64,000 bases of DNA, taken from Sessilibacter corallicola. GTDB taxonomy: Bacteria; Pseudomonadota; Gammaproteobacteria; Pseudomonadales; Cellvibrionaceae. Position 1 is the first letter of the stretch. Each line of letters starts with the position of its first letter. Position numbers and translations under genes: made by a program. Shown here piece after piece: positions 19,293 to 29,194 of this stretch. Below the pieces are notes generated by a model. It did no database searches, had not been told where the DNA came from, and saw only the letters and a list, made by a program, of their open reading frames with translations. The stretch spans positions 1 to 64,000 of the forward strand of contig NZ_JAJSLX010000001.1 of assembly GCF_021290925.1 (NCBI RefSeq), given 5' to 3'.

Positions 19293-22200
19293 ATGAATCG
19301 TTTGCGTTCTCTCGTTGTTAACCGTTGGTTCATCGGACTCATCGGAATTACAGCCCTATCACTACTCATATGGTTTGGGCTGGGCTATATCAAATTTGGT
19401 AGCGAAAATACGGTTGTCAGCCCAACCGCTAGGCTGATTATCATTGCCTTAATTGTCGTACTTTGGATAGTAATCAACCTTACAATTACCATCGTCAATT
19501 TAAAACGCAATCAAGGTCTGGTTGAAGATATGGCTGAGGAAGAAGAACCTCCAGCCAATCCCGACGAAGAGCGAGCTTCCGAAGAAATCGCTGCAATCTC
19601 TTCCCGTTTTAACTCTGCTCTAAGCACGTTAAAAAAAGCAAAGTTCAAGGGAAAGAATGGTACAAAATCGCTCTACCAGTTGCCTTGGTACATCATTATT
19701 GGTCCTCCCGGTTCCGGTAAAACAACTGCGCTCATCAATTCAGGGCTTCACTTTCCTCTAGAACAAGAATACGGAAAAGAATCCATTGGTGGGGTCGGCG
19801 GAACACGAAATTGCGACTGGTGGTTTACCAATGAAGCCGTTCTCATAGACACTGCCGGACGTTACACAACCCAAGACAGTCACCGTGTTATTGATAACAC
19901 CGCGTGGAATAAATTCTTGGGTATGCTCAAACGTTACCGAAAACGCCGTCCTATCAACGGAGTTATGCTTGTTGTCAGTATGCTGGAGCTAATGTCTACC
20001 ACACCAGAACAACAACGTCACCAAGCTAAAACCATCCGAACTCGAATTGAAGAACTGCAACAGAATTTAGGCATTCGTTTTCCTATTTACATGACGTTCA
20101 CTAAAACGGACTTAGTTGCCGGTTTTAACGAATTTTTCAGCACACTTTCTCAAGCAGAACGCGAACAAGTGTGGGGAATGAGTTTCGATTCAGAACAAGC
20201 GCAATTTGCAAGCAAGAATTTAAGTGAATTCTCTTCTGAATACGCAAAACTTATCGAGCGCCTGAACGAAAGAGTACTTCTTAAAGTTCATCAAGAACGC
20301 AACGTGGATCGACGCAACTTAATACTTAACTTTCCACAACAAATGGAAAGTATGTCTTACGTATTAAACGACTTTTTAACTCAAGTCTTCGAACCCAACA
20401 ATTACGCCACAACGCCAATGTTGCGCGGCGTTTACTTTACTAGTGCGACACAAGAAGGCTCGCCCATCGACCGAATGATGTCGTCCGTTTCGGCATCATT
20501 TAATCTTGAGCGAAAACAATCAGTTGTCCAACAAAATACCGGTAAAAGCTACTTCTTAACACGCCTACTCAATGATGTTGTTTTCCCAGAGTCTGAATTA
20601 GTTGGCGTAAACAAAAAAGTTGAAAAAGCTACTCAGTGGTTCCGTCGTGGCACCTTTGCCACAATGGCTATTGCGTTGGTGGGTTCAACGGTAACCTGGG
20701 TGGGTACAGCAACATCGAGCCGATCGGCCATGTCGGAAGTTAGAGATAACTTAGGCACCTACCGATCAGCAGCCGTTGAAAATCCTGAGCCGAAAACACC
20801 TCAACAAGCGTTAAAAGTTATCGACCCGCTTTACCAAGCGTCTCTTATTTACGACAGCGACGAACACGGTTGGCTTAATAACTTAGGTATGTACGATACC
20901 AACGTAGATAACGCAGCAGACAATCTATTCGAAGACAAACTCGCTTCAGTTTATATGCCTGCCATCGCTCGCGATCTAGAAGTCAAACTTGAGAACACCA
21001 ATGCACAAGATGGAAACTTGGCAAAATACCTTGAGGTGTACCTCATGTTGTTTGATACCGAACGCCAAGATCGTGACTATATCAACGAATTCATGACCCG
21101 AATGTGGGATCAAGAATTTAAAAATGACGAAGAAACACGCGTAAATCTTGCGAGAAATCTAACACTTGCTCTCGAACAAGACACGATTATTACCGACAAA
21201 TCGCTCAACGAAAGAGTTGTTTCTCGAAGCCAAAATAAATTGAGAAACATACCTCTAGCAGAACGGTTGTACTCGGTTCTTAAAGTACGCCCAGACATGA
21301 ACCAATCATTTGATATCTACCGAGATATTGGCAGTGATTCCGCCAAAACATTTGGTTTGTCCGATCAAGATTCGGTGTTTTTCGTACCTAAGCTATTTAC
21401 GGCCCAAGGTTACAAAGATGTTGATGTAAGCCCAAATTCCAAACTTATTAAAGAATTAAAAGAGGACCTTTGGGTATACGGAACAGAAGAAGATGACAGT
21501 AATTCTTCTGTAGATTTAGAGCGAGTTAGCCAAGATTTAGAAAGGCTTTACACCTCTGAATACACTCTTTATTGGCAGGATTATTTAAACAAATTTAAAA
21601 TACAGAAGTTTTCATCCATCCGTGACGGCGTCGCAACATTGGGTAAACTCTCGGATCCGGTTTATTCACCACTATCAGCAATTGCCGATATTGCCGCTGA
21701 AAATACCGATATCGTGAAAAATGAACGCCGCAGAATTCCTTCTACTGGCAGTATTCGAATTCCCGTAAGCAATCAAGCTCGCGCGGTTGGCAATGCCGCG
21801 GCAGGTGCAATCAATGATGCCATTGAGAAACACAACCCGCCGACACCGATGGACATTCGCTTTGCTGAACTGCACAAAGTGTCATTCCCGCTCAACGACG
21901 CACCGCCTGTGGCTAAAGAGTACTTAACCTCAATTGCGGCCGTGCATCAGTTTTTTGTGGAACTCGACAGCTCGCCAAGCCCTACACAATCTTCCTTCGA
22001 TTACGCCAAAGCAAGATTCCAAGGCTCGTCAAACGACGCTATTCAAACACTTTACTACCAGTCAGAACGAGCGCCAGAGCCCTACAAAACTTGGTTGAAA
22101 GACATTGCAGATAACAGCTGGAGCGTCGTCGTTGCAAACGCACATCAACACTTAAACAATGTCTGGCAGGCGCAGGTTTATAACACCTACGACCGAACCT

Positions 22201-22835
22201 TGAGAAACAAATACCCATTGGTTTCAAACAGTTCTCGAGAATCCTCAATGCAGGATTTCAACGAGTACTTCGGCCCCGGTGGTCATTTACAGAACTTCAT
22301 CAACGATTCCGTAAAACCCTTTGTTAATACTAACAATTGGCGTCAGCGTAGCGTTAACGGCCGCTCGATTGGTTTAAGCAATGAAGCTATTCGACAATTC
22401 AGACAAGCAGAAACAATAAGAAAGGCATTTTTTGCAAGTGGCAACAATGCGTCGTTCAGTTTTAAAGTAAAAGCCGATCAGCTAGACCGTGGTGTTCGTT
22501 TATTTACTTTCGAAACCGGCAGTTTCTCTTACGAATATTCTCATGGACCGCGGGTTACCAAATCCATTGACTGGGTAGGCGGTGAAAGCTCCAGAGCTCG
22601 AATTATATTCGAAGATTTAAATCAAGAGTCCCACCAAGAAGCCTTTGAAGGCGACTGGGCTCTGTTTAAATTATTAGATGATTCTGAAATCAGTAATCGA
22701 GGCAACTCGTCAGAAAAAGTTGTCCGCTTCCTAACCTCAGGCAGAACTGCAGAATTTGTATTTACACCTGACGACAGCGTATCACCGTTGGATATTTCAA
22801 TTATAAGAAAATATCGAGCGCCGTCGTCACTCTAG
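19293..22835 (+). CDS. tssM: TssM (IcmF/VasK) inner-membrane ATPase-like protein
   Basis: 1180 residues, full length. Two N-terminal membrane helices (about 11-31 and 47-70) and a third near 450. The cytoplasmic domain between them carries an intact Walker A, GPPGSGKTT at 137-145, and LIDTAGRY as the B/switch region. The large periplasmic part ends in the TssJ-binding beta domain. It forms the trans-envelope channel with TssJ and TssL. AAGGAAG upstream of ATG 19293 supports the start. Some T6SS TssM proteins lack Walker A; this one keeps it. A strong hairpin follows the stop. Confidence 0.96.
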   Translation: MNRLRSLVVNRWFIGLIGITALSLLIWFGLGYIKFGSENTVVSPTARLIIIALIVVLWIVINLTITIVNLKRNQGLVEDMAEEEEPPANPDEERASEEIAAISSRFNSALSTLKKAKFKGKNGTKSLYQLPWYIIIGPPGSGKTTALINSGLHFPLEQEYGKESIGGVGGTRNCDWWFTNEAVLIDTAGRYTTQDSHRVIDNTAWNKFLGMLKRYRKRRPINGVMLVVSMLELMSTTPEQQRHQAKTIRTRIEELQQNLGIRFPIYMTFTKTDLVAGFNEFFSTLSQAEREQVWGMSFDSEQAQFASKNLSEFSSEYAKLIERLNERVLLKVHQERNVDRRNLILNFPQQMESMSYVLNDFLTQVFEPNNYATTPMLRGVYFTSATQEGSPIDRMMSSVSASFNLERKQSVVQQNTGKSYFLTRLLNDVVFPESELVGVNKKVEKATQWFRRGTFATMAIALVGSTVTWVGTATSSRSAMSEVRDNLGTYRSAAVENPEPKTPQQALKVIDPLYQASLIYDSDEHGWLNNLGMYDTNVDNAADNLFEDKLASVYMPAIARDLEVKLENTNAQDGNLAKYLEVYLMLFDTERQDRDYINEFMTRMWDQEFKNDEETRVNLARNLTLALEQDTIITDKSLNERVVSRSQNKLRNIPLAERLYSVLKVRPDMNQSFDIYRDIGSDSAKTFGLSDQDSVFFVPKLFTAQGYKDVDVSPNSKLIKELKEDLWVYGTEEDDSNSSVDLERVSQDLERLYTSEYTLYWQDYLNKFKIQKFSSIRDGVATLGKLSDPVYSPLSAIADIAAENTDIVKNERRRIPSTGSIRIPVSNQARAVGNAAAGAINDAIEKHNPPTPMDIRFAELHKVSFPLNDAPPVAKEYLTSIAAVHQFFVELDSSPSPTQSSFDYAKARFQGSSNDAIQTLYYQSERAPEPYKTWLKDIADNSWSVVVANAHQHLNNVWQAQVYNTYDRTLRNKYPLVSNSSRESSMQDFNEYFGPGGHLQNFINDSVKPFVNTNNWRQRSVNGRSIGLSNEAIRQFRQAETIRKAFFASGNNASFSFKVKADQLDRGVRLFTFETGSFSYEYSHGPRVTKSIDWVGGESSRARIIFEDLNQESHQEAFEGDWALFKLLDDSEISNRGNSSEKVVRFLTSGRTAEFVFTPDDSVSPLDISIIRKYRAPSSL

Positions 22836-22845
22836 AAATAAAGAC

Positions 22846-22885
22846 TGAGCCTACCGCCATCTGTTTTTAGTTGGCGGTAGGCTCA
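22846..22885 (+). terminator. Strong hairpin between tssM and tagF
   Basis: A 14-bp perfect stem, TGAGCCTACCGCCA / TGGCGGTAGGCTCA, with a 12-base loop starts 10 bases past the tssM stop. No U-tract follows on the plus strand, so it is a poor intrinsic terminator. It may protect or process the tssJKLM mRNA, or separate expression of the membrane complex from tagF and tssABC. Confidence 0.6.
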
Positions 22886-22936
22886 TAGATAAAAACACAT
22901 CAAGAACTATCAAATATAAAAGTCTGAGTATATTGC

Positions 22937-23602
22937 ATGCAACAATCGGTCGGAATTTTTGGAAAACTGCCAGCACACGGTGATTTTATTGACCGAGGTT
23001 TGCCATCGTCTTTTATCTCCATTTGGGATGAGTGGCTACAACGATGCATTTCCTCTAGCCAATCGAGGCTTGGCAATCAGTGGTTAGATTACTACCTTGT
23101 CGCCCCTATCTGGCGATTCGTATTGACGAATGGTGTCATCGACAACAATCAATATATCGGCATTGTTATGCCCAGCGTGGACAGCGTTGGTCGTTATTTT
23201 CCCCTTACCATTGCTCACAAAATACAAGCATCGGAAAATCCGTTTATCGCTTTATCCGAACCTTCATGGTTTCAGCATGCAGAAAATACAGCCATTAATG
23301 CACTCAATCATCGAGAAAACATTGACGACATGTTTCGTCAACTCCAAGGTGTAAAGCCCAACGCTCAAAACAACACTCAGGCAAACTTTCAGAATCAACG
23401 CGGGCAGTATGCTTTTCTTTCCATCAATGCATATACCTTTACAGATTTATACTCCGAGCTTTTATTCAAATCACGACTAAATGATATGCCGGCCTTCTCC
23501 CTTTGGCATCAGAATAACCAAAATGAAAGTCATAAATATTTTGAAAGTGCCGGTTTACCAAGCCCCGACGTATATACGATGATGATTTCTGGGTCTTGGT
23601 GA
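22937..23602 (+). CDS. tagF: TagF T6SS-associated regulatory protein
   Basis: 221 residues. N-terminal signature GIFGKLPAHGDFIDRGLP and Y-L-V-A-P-I-W-R-F are typical of the ImpM/TagF family (DUF2094). In Pseudomonas and Agrobacterium TagF represses T6SS post-translationally, acting with Fha and the PppA phosphatase. Here it is a stand-alone domain, not fused to PppA; the phosphatase is encoded at 38761. It sits after the tssM hairpin and 168 bp before tssA. Confidence 0.92.
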   Translation: MQQSVGIFGKLPAHGDFIDRGLPSSFISIWDEWLQRCISSSQSRLGNQWLDYYLVAPIWRFVLTNGVIDNNQYIGIVMPSVDSVGRYFPLTIAHKIQASENPFIALSEPSWFQHAENTAINALNHRENIDDMFRQLQGVKPNAQNNTQANFQNQRGQYAFLSINAYTFTDLYSELLFKSRLNDMPAFSLWHQNNQNESHKYFESAGLPSPDVYTMMISGSW

Positions 23603-23770
23603 GATGATTAATATTAAAAATTGCACTAAAACAATTAGTACGAAAGAGATTTAAGCAACGAAATGTTAAATCAGTGTATTTGTTATGTTCTAGGACTGAT
23701 TTTTTTCTTAAACTGCATACTATCGCTACGTTGAGAGAACCAATAAATAACGCACAAGGATTGCTTTTAG

Positions 23771-25063
23771 ATGTCACAATACAGTTTTAATTTGGAAGAA
23801 CTTCTGACGCCCATTGAAGGTGAAAAGCCAGAAGGTAACGACATCCGCTTGGACTCCTCTGTCCAATCAAGCTATTACACCATCAAAGATGCTCGTAATG
23901 GCGCACGTGCATTAGAAAGAGAGCATCAATTCGATGCCGACGTCGACCTCCTATCGCCTTGGTACACGGTCGCTGAACTTGCCGAACAGATACTTAAGAA
24001 CGAATCGAAAGATTTAGAAATCAGCGCATGGTTTGCAGAAGCATTGGTTCGAATTGACGGTATTCATGGCTTAAAAAACTCCATCGAACTGATCAATGGC
24101 GTCGTGGAAAACTTTTGGGAAGGACTCTACCCAGAACCCGATGAAGATGGACTGGAAACCAAGGTTGCACCTATTTCTGGATTAGGGGATGGCCCGAGAG
24201 GGACTCTATTAGCGCCCATGCGCTCCATGCCCGTAACCCAAGATTTAACCGGCGAGGAATTCACCTTTTGGCAGTACCAACAAGCTCGTGATGCCTCAAA
24301 AATTACTGACGAAAAAGAACGCCAATCCCGTTTTGAAACAATGGGATATTCCTTTGAAGACGTTGAAAATGCGATTAAAGCTTCGGGAGCCGAGTATTAT
24401 ATTTCTCTAGTAGACGCTTTAGAGACAACCGCAGAAACCTATAAAACGCTCAACAATACCTTAAGAACACACTGCGGTGCCGACGCTCCACCCAGCAGCC
24501 AAATCAGTAAATTACTAGAAGAGTTGGTTCGCACCACGCGCTTCTTAAGCCAAGATTTAATAGACGCCTACAATGCGCAACAAGCTGCCACAGCCGCTGT
24601 TGAAGATTCCCCAATCGAATCCAGCTCAGATGTTGCCGCTGTAAATTCTAACGCAACAGCTACGGTACAAATCAGCCAAGCACAAGTACCGGTAGGTGCA
24701 ATTACAAACAGAGAAGATGCCCTAAAACAGCTTTCTCTTATTGCCGATTATTTTCGTATGTACGAACCCCACACGCCCTTGGCCGCAACGCTCGATCGCG
24801 CAGTCCAGTGGGGACGTATGACACTACCAGAATTGATTATGGAATTAATTCCAGATCAAACAGCAAAAGCTCTCTACTCACAACTAACCGGAGTAATTAC
24901 CGATGGTTCTTCAACAGAAAAATATATACCTCCACCCCAGGTGACCCCTACAAGCTCAAGTAATCAAACCACTGAACCCGTTGCGGAAGCACCTGCGGCG
25001 CCGGAAACAAGCGCACCGCAAAGTCCTGAACCACAATCCTCAAACACTAATTTAGGTTGGTAG
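23771..25063 (+). CDS. tssA: TssA (ImpA) baseplate/sheath-priming protein
   Basis: 430 residues. The ImpA N-terminal domain covers about 10-130 (LLTPIEGEKPEGNDIRLD, then W-Y-T-V-A-E-L-A, then W-F-A-E-A-L-V-R and N-F-W-E-G-L-Y-P). A flexible middle is followed by a C-terminal helical domain (about 310-375; Y-F-R-M-Y-E-P-H-T-P) and a Pro/Ser/Thr-rich tail. TssA primes polymerisation of tube and sheath. The upstream spacer of 168 bp may hold its own promoter; tssB follows after 44 bp. Confidence 0.93.
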   Translation: MSQYSFNLEELLTPIEGEKPEGNDIRLDSSVQSSYYTIKDARNGARALEREHQFDADVDLLSPWYTVAELAEQILKNESKDLEISAWFAEALVRIDGIHGLKNSIELINGVVENFWEGLYPEPDEDGLETKVAPISGLGDGPRGTLLAPMRSMPVTQDLTGEEFTFWQYQQARDASKITDEKERQSRFETMGYSFEDVENAIKASGAEYYISLVDALETTAETYKTLNNTLRTHCGADAPPSSQISKLLEELVRTTRFLSQDLIDAYNAQQAATAAVEDSPIESSSDVAAVNSNATATVQISQAQVPVGAITNREDALKQLSLIADYFRMYEPHTPLAATLDRAVQWGRMTLPELIMELIPDQTAKALYSQLTGVITDGSSTEKYIPPPQVTPTSSSNQTTEPVAEAPAAPETSAPQSPEPQSSNTNLGW

Positions 25064-25107
25064 TAGAGAGCCAATTTTTTAACGAATTTTAATGGAAGGA
25101 TAAAACT

Positions 25108-25620
25108 ATGTCTGAAAGTATCCATAACAAACTCAAAAGAGTTCGTAAACCACGTGTACACATCACTTACGATGTCGAAACTAACGGTGCAGAAGTTAAA
25201 AAGGAATTGCCTTTTGTTGTCGGTGTAATGGGTGACTATTCAGGTGACAATACCGAAGCAAAGCGCCCTTTAAAAGAACGTAAATTTGTACAGATCGACC
25301 GCGACAACTTTAACGAAGCAATGGGCAAAGTTAATCCTAAGCTTGGACTTAAAGTTGAAAACACGCTCGCTGGCGACGGTTCTACTATGGGAATCGACCT
25401 AGAGTTCAATAAAATGGACGATTTCACACCTGAAGCTCTCGTTGATCAAGTAGAGCCACTGAAAAAACTTTTAGAAGCACGCAATAAACTGAAAGACCTC
25501 TTAAGCAAAGCAGACCGTTCGGAAGAATTGGAAACTGTGCTTGAAAAAATTCTACAAAATACAGACGAAATTGCTCAAATTTCCGGTCAGCTAACCCCTT
25601 CAGAAGATAAAGGAGAATAA
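25108..25620 (+). CDS. tssB: TssB (VipA/ImpB) contractile sheath small subunit
   Basis: 170 residues. Family motifs: [20 protein letters not shown], the conserved [13 protein letters not shown] and [10 protein letters not shown]. Heterodimerises with TssC to form the sheath that contracts to fire the tube. Good ribosome site (GGAAGGA). One base separates its stop from the GTG start of tssC. Confidence 0.97.
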   Translation: MSESIHNKLKRVRKPRVHITYDVETNGAEVKKELPFVVGVMGDYSGDNTEAKRPLKERKFVQIDRDNFNEAMGKVNPKLGLKVENTLAGDGSTMGIDLEFNKMDDFTPEALVDQVEPLKKLLEARNKLKDLLSKADRSEELETVLEKILQNTDEIAQISGQLTPSEDKGE

Positions 25621-25621
25621 C

Positions 25622-27109
25622 GTGACTACAGAAACTAGTGAAAATAGTGCTCTAGAGACGGAAGAACAGTCCGTTAGTCTGTTGGATCAAGCTATTGGCG
25701 CGACCAAACAAACAGAATCCAATGAAGTTAAAGACCTAATTGCCAACCTAACGGATAAAGCGTTAGACGGCACATTAACGTGGGATAAAAATTTAACTCA
25801 CACCATCAATAAAGCCGTAAGCGCAATTGACGAAGCAATGTCACGTCAATTGTCTGCAATTATGCACGATGAAAAGTTCCAAAAGTTAGAAGGTTCCTGG
25901 CGCGGACTGAACCATCTGATCATGAACAGCGAAACCGGCACCACGCTTAAAATCAGAATGTTGAACTTGTCTAAACGCGAACTTTTCCGCGACTTAGATA
26001 AAGCGGTTGAGTTTGACCAAAGCCAAACCTTTAAAAAGATCTACGAAGAAGAATTTGGTACTGCTGGTGGTGAACCTTACGGTGCAATGATTGGTGATTT
26101 TGAATTTACCAGTCACCCAGAAGACATCGAATTACTCTCAAAAATGTCTAACGTTGCAGCAGCGGGTTTCTGCCCATTCATCTCCGCTGCCGGCGCTGGC
26201 ATGTTCGGTTTTGACTCGTACACTGAGCTGTCTAAGCCTCGCGATCTAGGCGGTATTTTTGATACCCAAGAATACATCAAATGGCGCAGCTTCCGTGATT
26301 CAGACGATTCACGTTTCGTAACCTTGGTAATGCCTCGTACACTTTCGCGCTTACCGTACGGCGCAAATACCAAGCCTGTCGAATCATTCAATTTTGAAGA
26401 ATTTGAAACCGATGAATCAGGTTACTCAAAAGACACGGACCACGATAAGTACTGCTGGATGAATGCCGCTTATGTTATGGGTACAACCTTAACAAAAGCA
26501 TTCTCAGAATATTCATGGTGTACCGCCATTCGCGGTGCTGAAGGTGGCGGTAAAGTTGAGGGCTTACCTACTCATCTATTCAAAAGCGATGACGGTGACG
26601 TTGACCAAAAATGTCCAACCGAAATCGGTATTACCGACCGTCGTGAAGCTGAGTTAAGCGCTCAGGGTTTCTTGCCATTATGTCACTATAAAAATACCGA
26701 TTACTCTGTATTCTTTGGTGCGCAAACTTCTCAGAAACCAAAGCATTACGACAATCCAGATGCAACCTCCAACTCCGAAATTTCGGCTCGACTACCCTAC
26801 TTGATGGCAACTTCTCGTATCGCTCATTACTTAAAAGTAATGGCGCGCGACAAAGTAGGTTCGTTTATGGAAGCGAATGACTGTGAGCGTTGGTTAAACC
26901 AATGGATTAAGCAATACACTAACTCCAACCCTGAAGCGAGTGCTGAAATGAAAGCCAAATATCCTTTGGCTGAAGCGCGAGTGGAAGTTAAGGAAATTCC
27001 TGGTCAACCAGGTTCTTACAGTGCCGTTGCTTACTTGAAGCCTTGGTTACAAATGGAAGAATTAACCACTTCTATGCGTATGGTTGCTAATATTCCAAGC
27101 CCAGGTTAA
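25622..27109 (+). CDS. tssC: TssC (VipB/ImpC) contractile sheath large subunit
   Basis: 495 residues. Starts with GTG preceded by AAGGAG. Hallmarks: [38 protein letters not shown] and [12 protein letters not shown]. This is the canonical sheath subunit because it is paired with tssB. A diverged paralogue lies at 36829-38313. Last gene of the operon; a 12-bp-stem terminator follows. Confidence 0.97.
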   Translation: MTTETSENSALETEEQSVSLLDQAIGATKQTESNEVKDLIANLTDKALDGTLTWDKNLTHTINKAVSAIDEAMSRQLSAIMHDEKFQKLEGSWRGLNHLIMNSETGTTLKIRMLNLSKRELFRDLDKAVEFDQSQTFKKIYEEEFGTAGGEPYGAMIGDFEFTSHPEDIELLSKMSNVAAAGFCPFISAAGAGMFGFDSYTELSKPRDLGGIFDTQEYIKWRSFRDSDDSRFVTLVMPRTLSRLPYGANTKPVESFNFEEFETDESGYSKDTDHDKYCWMNAAYVMGTTLTKAFSEYSWCTAIRGAEGGGKVEGLPTHLFKSDDGDVDQKCPTEIGITDRREAELSAQGFLPLCHYKNTDYSVFFGAQTSQKPKHYDNPDATSNSEISARLPYLMATSRIAHYLKVMARDKVGSFMEANDCERWLNQWIKQYTNSNPEASAEMKAKYPLAEARVEVKEIPGQPGSYSAVAYLKPWLQMEELTTSMRMVANIPSPG

Positions 27110-27122
27110 TCCATACTCCCCC

Positions 27123-27150
27123 AATTACCACCTCTTCTGAGGTGGTAATT
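27123..27150 (+). terminator. Terminator after tssC
   Basis: Perfect 12-bp stem AATTACCACCTC / GAGGTGGTAATT with a TTCT tetraloop, 13 bases past the tssC stop, followed by a pyrimidine-rich stretch (CCTTCCCTCC). It ends the plus-strand T6SS operon. Confidence 0.85.
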
Positions 27151-27378
27151 CCTTCCCTCCAAGCGTTCTTTATTGTCTCTCAAGCTGTTTAATTACACGC
27201 ACAATTTTCCAAACAACTGATTAAAAGATAAAAACAACTTAATGGCTAATATAAGAACGGCTAAATCTCACAGCGTTAACTGCACAAGAACTACAAATTA
27301 ACAAAGGGAAAGAGAGCAAAAACAGGTAAGAGTGAAAAAGGACTCAGGAACAATAAAAATAGAAGGGAATCAGCGGTA

Positions 27379-27675
27379 TTAACCGCCGATCAATACTGTT
27401 GGAAAACCGACAACAATCTTACCGCCATGCGCCGTACTGTCGGTCATACGAGCCGCTGGCTTTCCGCAAATCATCACCGTACCACTTCCTGAGGCAACAG
27501 AATCTGGCGGTCCAACACAGACACAAGTGCTACCCACAGTTGCGGAAGGTAAGCCACCAATAATAACGGTAGGCCCCCCTGGTGTAACAATAGGACCGCC
27601 AACATGTGGAACTGGCCCAGGGTTGGTTGCGGGACATACGTGCATATCAGTAATTCGTGCAGCTGGCTTGCCCAT
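27379..27675 (-). CDS. PAAR-domain spike tip protein
   Basis: 98 residues, almost entirely a PAAR domain: MGKPAARITDMHVCP, repeated PAAR-like KPAARMTDSTAHGG, and Gly/Val/Pro beta turns. The zinc ligands characteristic of PAAR (His, Cys, His, Cys) are represented by H12 and C14, plus later Cys and His residues. It caps the VgrG trimer. No N-terminal or C-terminal toxin extension is present, so it is a structural tip or an adaptor-loaded one. It is separate from vgrG (9623-11506) and convergent with tssC. Confidence 0.92.
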   Translation of the reverse strand: MGKPAARITDMHVCPATNPGPVPHVGGPIVTPGGPTVIIGGLPSATVGSTCVCVGPPDSVASGSGTVMICGKPAARMTDSTAHGGKIVVGFPTVLIGG

Positions 27676-27808
27676 TCTAATCTCCGTTATCTGAATGATT
27701 CACAGCGCCTAAAATTGTATTGTTACAAGACTTACTAATATAGTGCAATCATTTAATCGGGAATCGCACGATATCCGTCAACTTAGCCGCATATTAGACT
27801 GAAATTAA

Positions 27809-28603
27809 TTACCGTCTTGGGGAAAGACTTTTCAACCAAAGCCAAACACCAGAAATCACCAAAACAGATAATAAAATAGCCGATAAATCCATAATCAGCA
27901 CACCGAAACTTCCCAATATACGCCCAGAGTGAATATCCAAAATAAAACGCTCAAGGCTGATTGCTTGGCCAATATAATTTTGCTGCCAAGACGTTAGCAG
28001 TTCATTGGGGGCCGAAGCTTGCTGAATAGGCTCATACAAGTCGGGTTTTGTTTGTTGCCAAGACAATTCATTAATATCAATTAAAAAGTGGCTATTTTCC
28101 GACACTAAACACGGAAGCTTGTCACAAGCTCCCGCGCCAGAAATAGGTGTAGGAAGCTGGTATAAATCACCGATTCTCTCCACTAACTCACCTTCACTGG
28201 AAACTAACAGCATCTCATTCTGGCAAACCAGTGCGAACAAATTCTCAGCAGTCAGTGTTACTACTCCCACCAGGGCCCCGTTACATCCGGGTAATGTACT
28301 TTCATTGAAATAAATTTGTTGATCGAGCTGACCAAACCAATGATTAGAAGTGCTAAAACTGGTAATTACGGGCTTTTCGATACCGTATAAAGACAATATT
28401 GCGGAGTTTTGGATATTGATGCCATCAAGATCCAGGGAATCAGTATGATTTAATAAGATACCGGTAATAGAGAGAAGAACAACAAAAACAGCAATAGCGA
28501 CCCCGAATCGTCTGTGCCATTGCCACACAAAACGACGAAGTCTAAATTGTTTTTTATTGCGAGAAGGAAGTTGAATCCGATTATTCACTAGCAAGTTGCG
28601 CAA
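27809..28603 (-). CDS. PepSY-associated membrane protein, putative reductase subunit
   Basis: 264 residues. One membrane helix near the N-terminus (FGVAIAVFVVLLSITGILLNH, with the W-Q-W-H-R-R-F-G entry seen in PepSY-TM proteins) and one at the end (about 233-255). A periplasmic beta-rich region lies between them. It overlaps the FMN-binding gene upstream. The start at 28603 is a TTG; a GTG at 28588, overlapping the previous stop by 8 bases, is an equally good choice. With the flavoprotein it probably passes electrons across the inner membrane, for example to ferric iron or siderophore; that role is inferred from context. Confidence 0.75.
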   Translation of the reverse strand: MRNLLVNNRIQLPSRNKKQFRLRRFVWQWHRRFGVAIAVFVVLLSITGILLNHTDSLDLDGINIQNSAILSLYGIEKPVITSFSTSNHWFGQLDQQIYFNESTLPGCNGALVGVVTLTAENLFALVCQNEMLLVSSEGELVERIGDLYQLPTPISGAGACDKLPCLVSENSHFLIDINELSWQQTKPDLYEPIQQASAPNELLTSWQQNYIGQAISLERFILDIHSGRILGSFGVLIMDLSAILLSVLVISGVWLWLKSLSPRR

Positions 28604-29123
28604 ATTCAGTGTGTTGATGACAATACAGAGCTAGTGTCGTGACCTTCTTTAAGGCTCGCACAGATAAGGTGGCGCCTGTGATTCCATCAATGTGTTTATC
28701 AAGCTGCCATTTAGATTTCTTTTGCTCCAAGCGAACATCACTGAACTGAGAGGTAAAAAACGGGTATCTCACTTCCCCACCCCGTGACTCGCGATACTCC
28801 ATTATCTGTACTTGTTCGATTGCACCGGCATTAACAACCACACCAACGGTAATCGGTAGCTCTTTACCAATTTCTTCGAACATCCACGCAGTTTTTGCAC
28901 CCTCTCCCCAATACCTAATTCTAAGATTAGGAAACTTACGGTGCATTATTTTTTCAATTTCCGCGCGCAGCTCTTTTCCTACCCACAGGGTTTGCCATTT
29001 TAATTCCTGGCCAGGAAAAGCCTTTTGATGGAATTCTTCCACACTCATGTAACTTCCCTTCTGTGCGGAAGCCGATGAGGAGAAAAATAATATCGTAGCA
29101 AAAATAAATACAAACGTTCTCAT
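28581..29123 (-). CDS. Exported FMN-binding domain protein
   Basis: 180 residues. Signal peptide at 1-20 (ends S-A-S-A). The FMN_bind domain near the C-terminus carries DGITGATLS, the motif in which the Thr receives a covalent FMN from the flavin transferase ApbE in the family (NqrC, RnfG). The protein is thus an extracytoplasmic electron carrier. Operon with the PepSY membrane gene (overlapping) and, upstream, the porin, from which it is separated by a hairpin at 29151-29173. No apbE gene is visible in this window. Confidence 0.88.
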   Translation of the reverse strand: MRTFVFIFATILFFSSSASAQKGSYMSVEEFHQKAFPGQELKWQTLWVGKELRAEIEKIMHRKFPNLRIRYWGEGAKTAWMFEEIGKELPITVGVVVNAGAIEQVQIMEYRESRGGEVRYPFFTSQFSDVRLEQKKSKWQLDKHIDGITGATLSVRALKKVTTLALYCHQHTEFAQLASE

Positions 29124-29150
29124 AGTAAATCAGGCAACTCTTTTAACGAG

Positions 29151-29173
29151 AAAAAGGCGCAGAGCGCCTTTTT
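29151..29173 (-). terminator. Terminator/attenuator between porin and FMN-binding gene
   Basis: Perfect 10-bp stem AAAAAGGCGC / GCGCCTTTTT with an AGA loop, giving a U-tract on either strand. Placed 22 bases past the porin stop and 28 bases before the FMN gene, it should terminate most transcripts and let a fraction continue. Confidence 0.85.
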
Positions 29174-29194
29174 CGATATTACCGCGTCTTCAAC

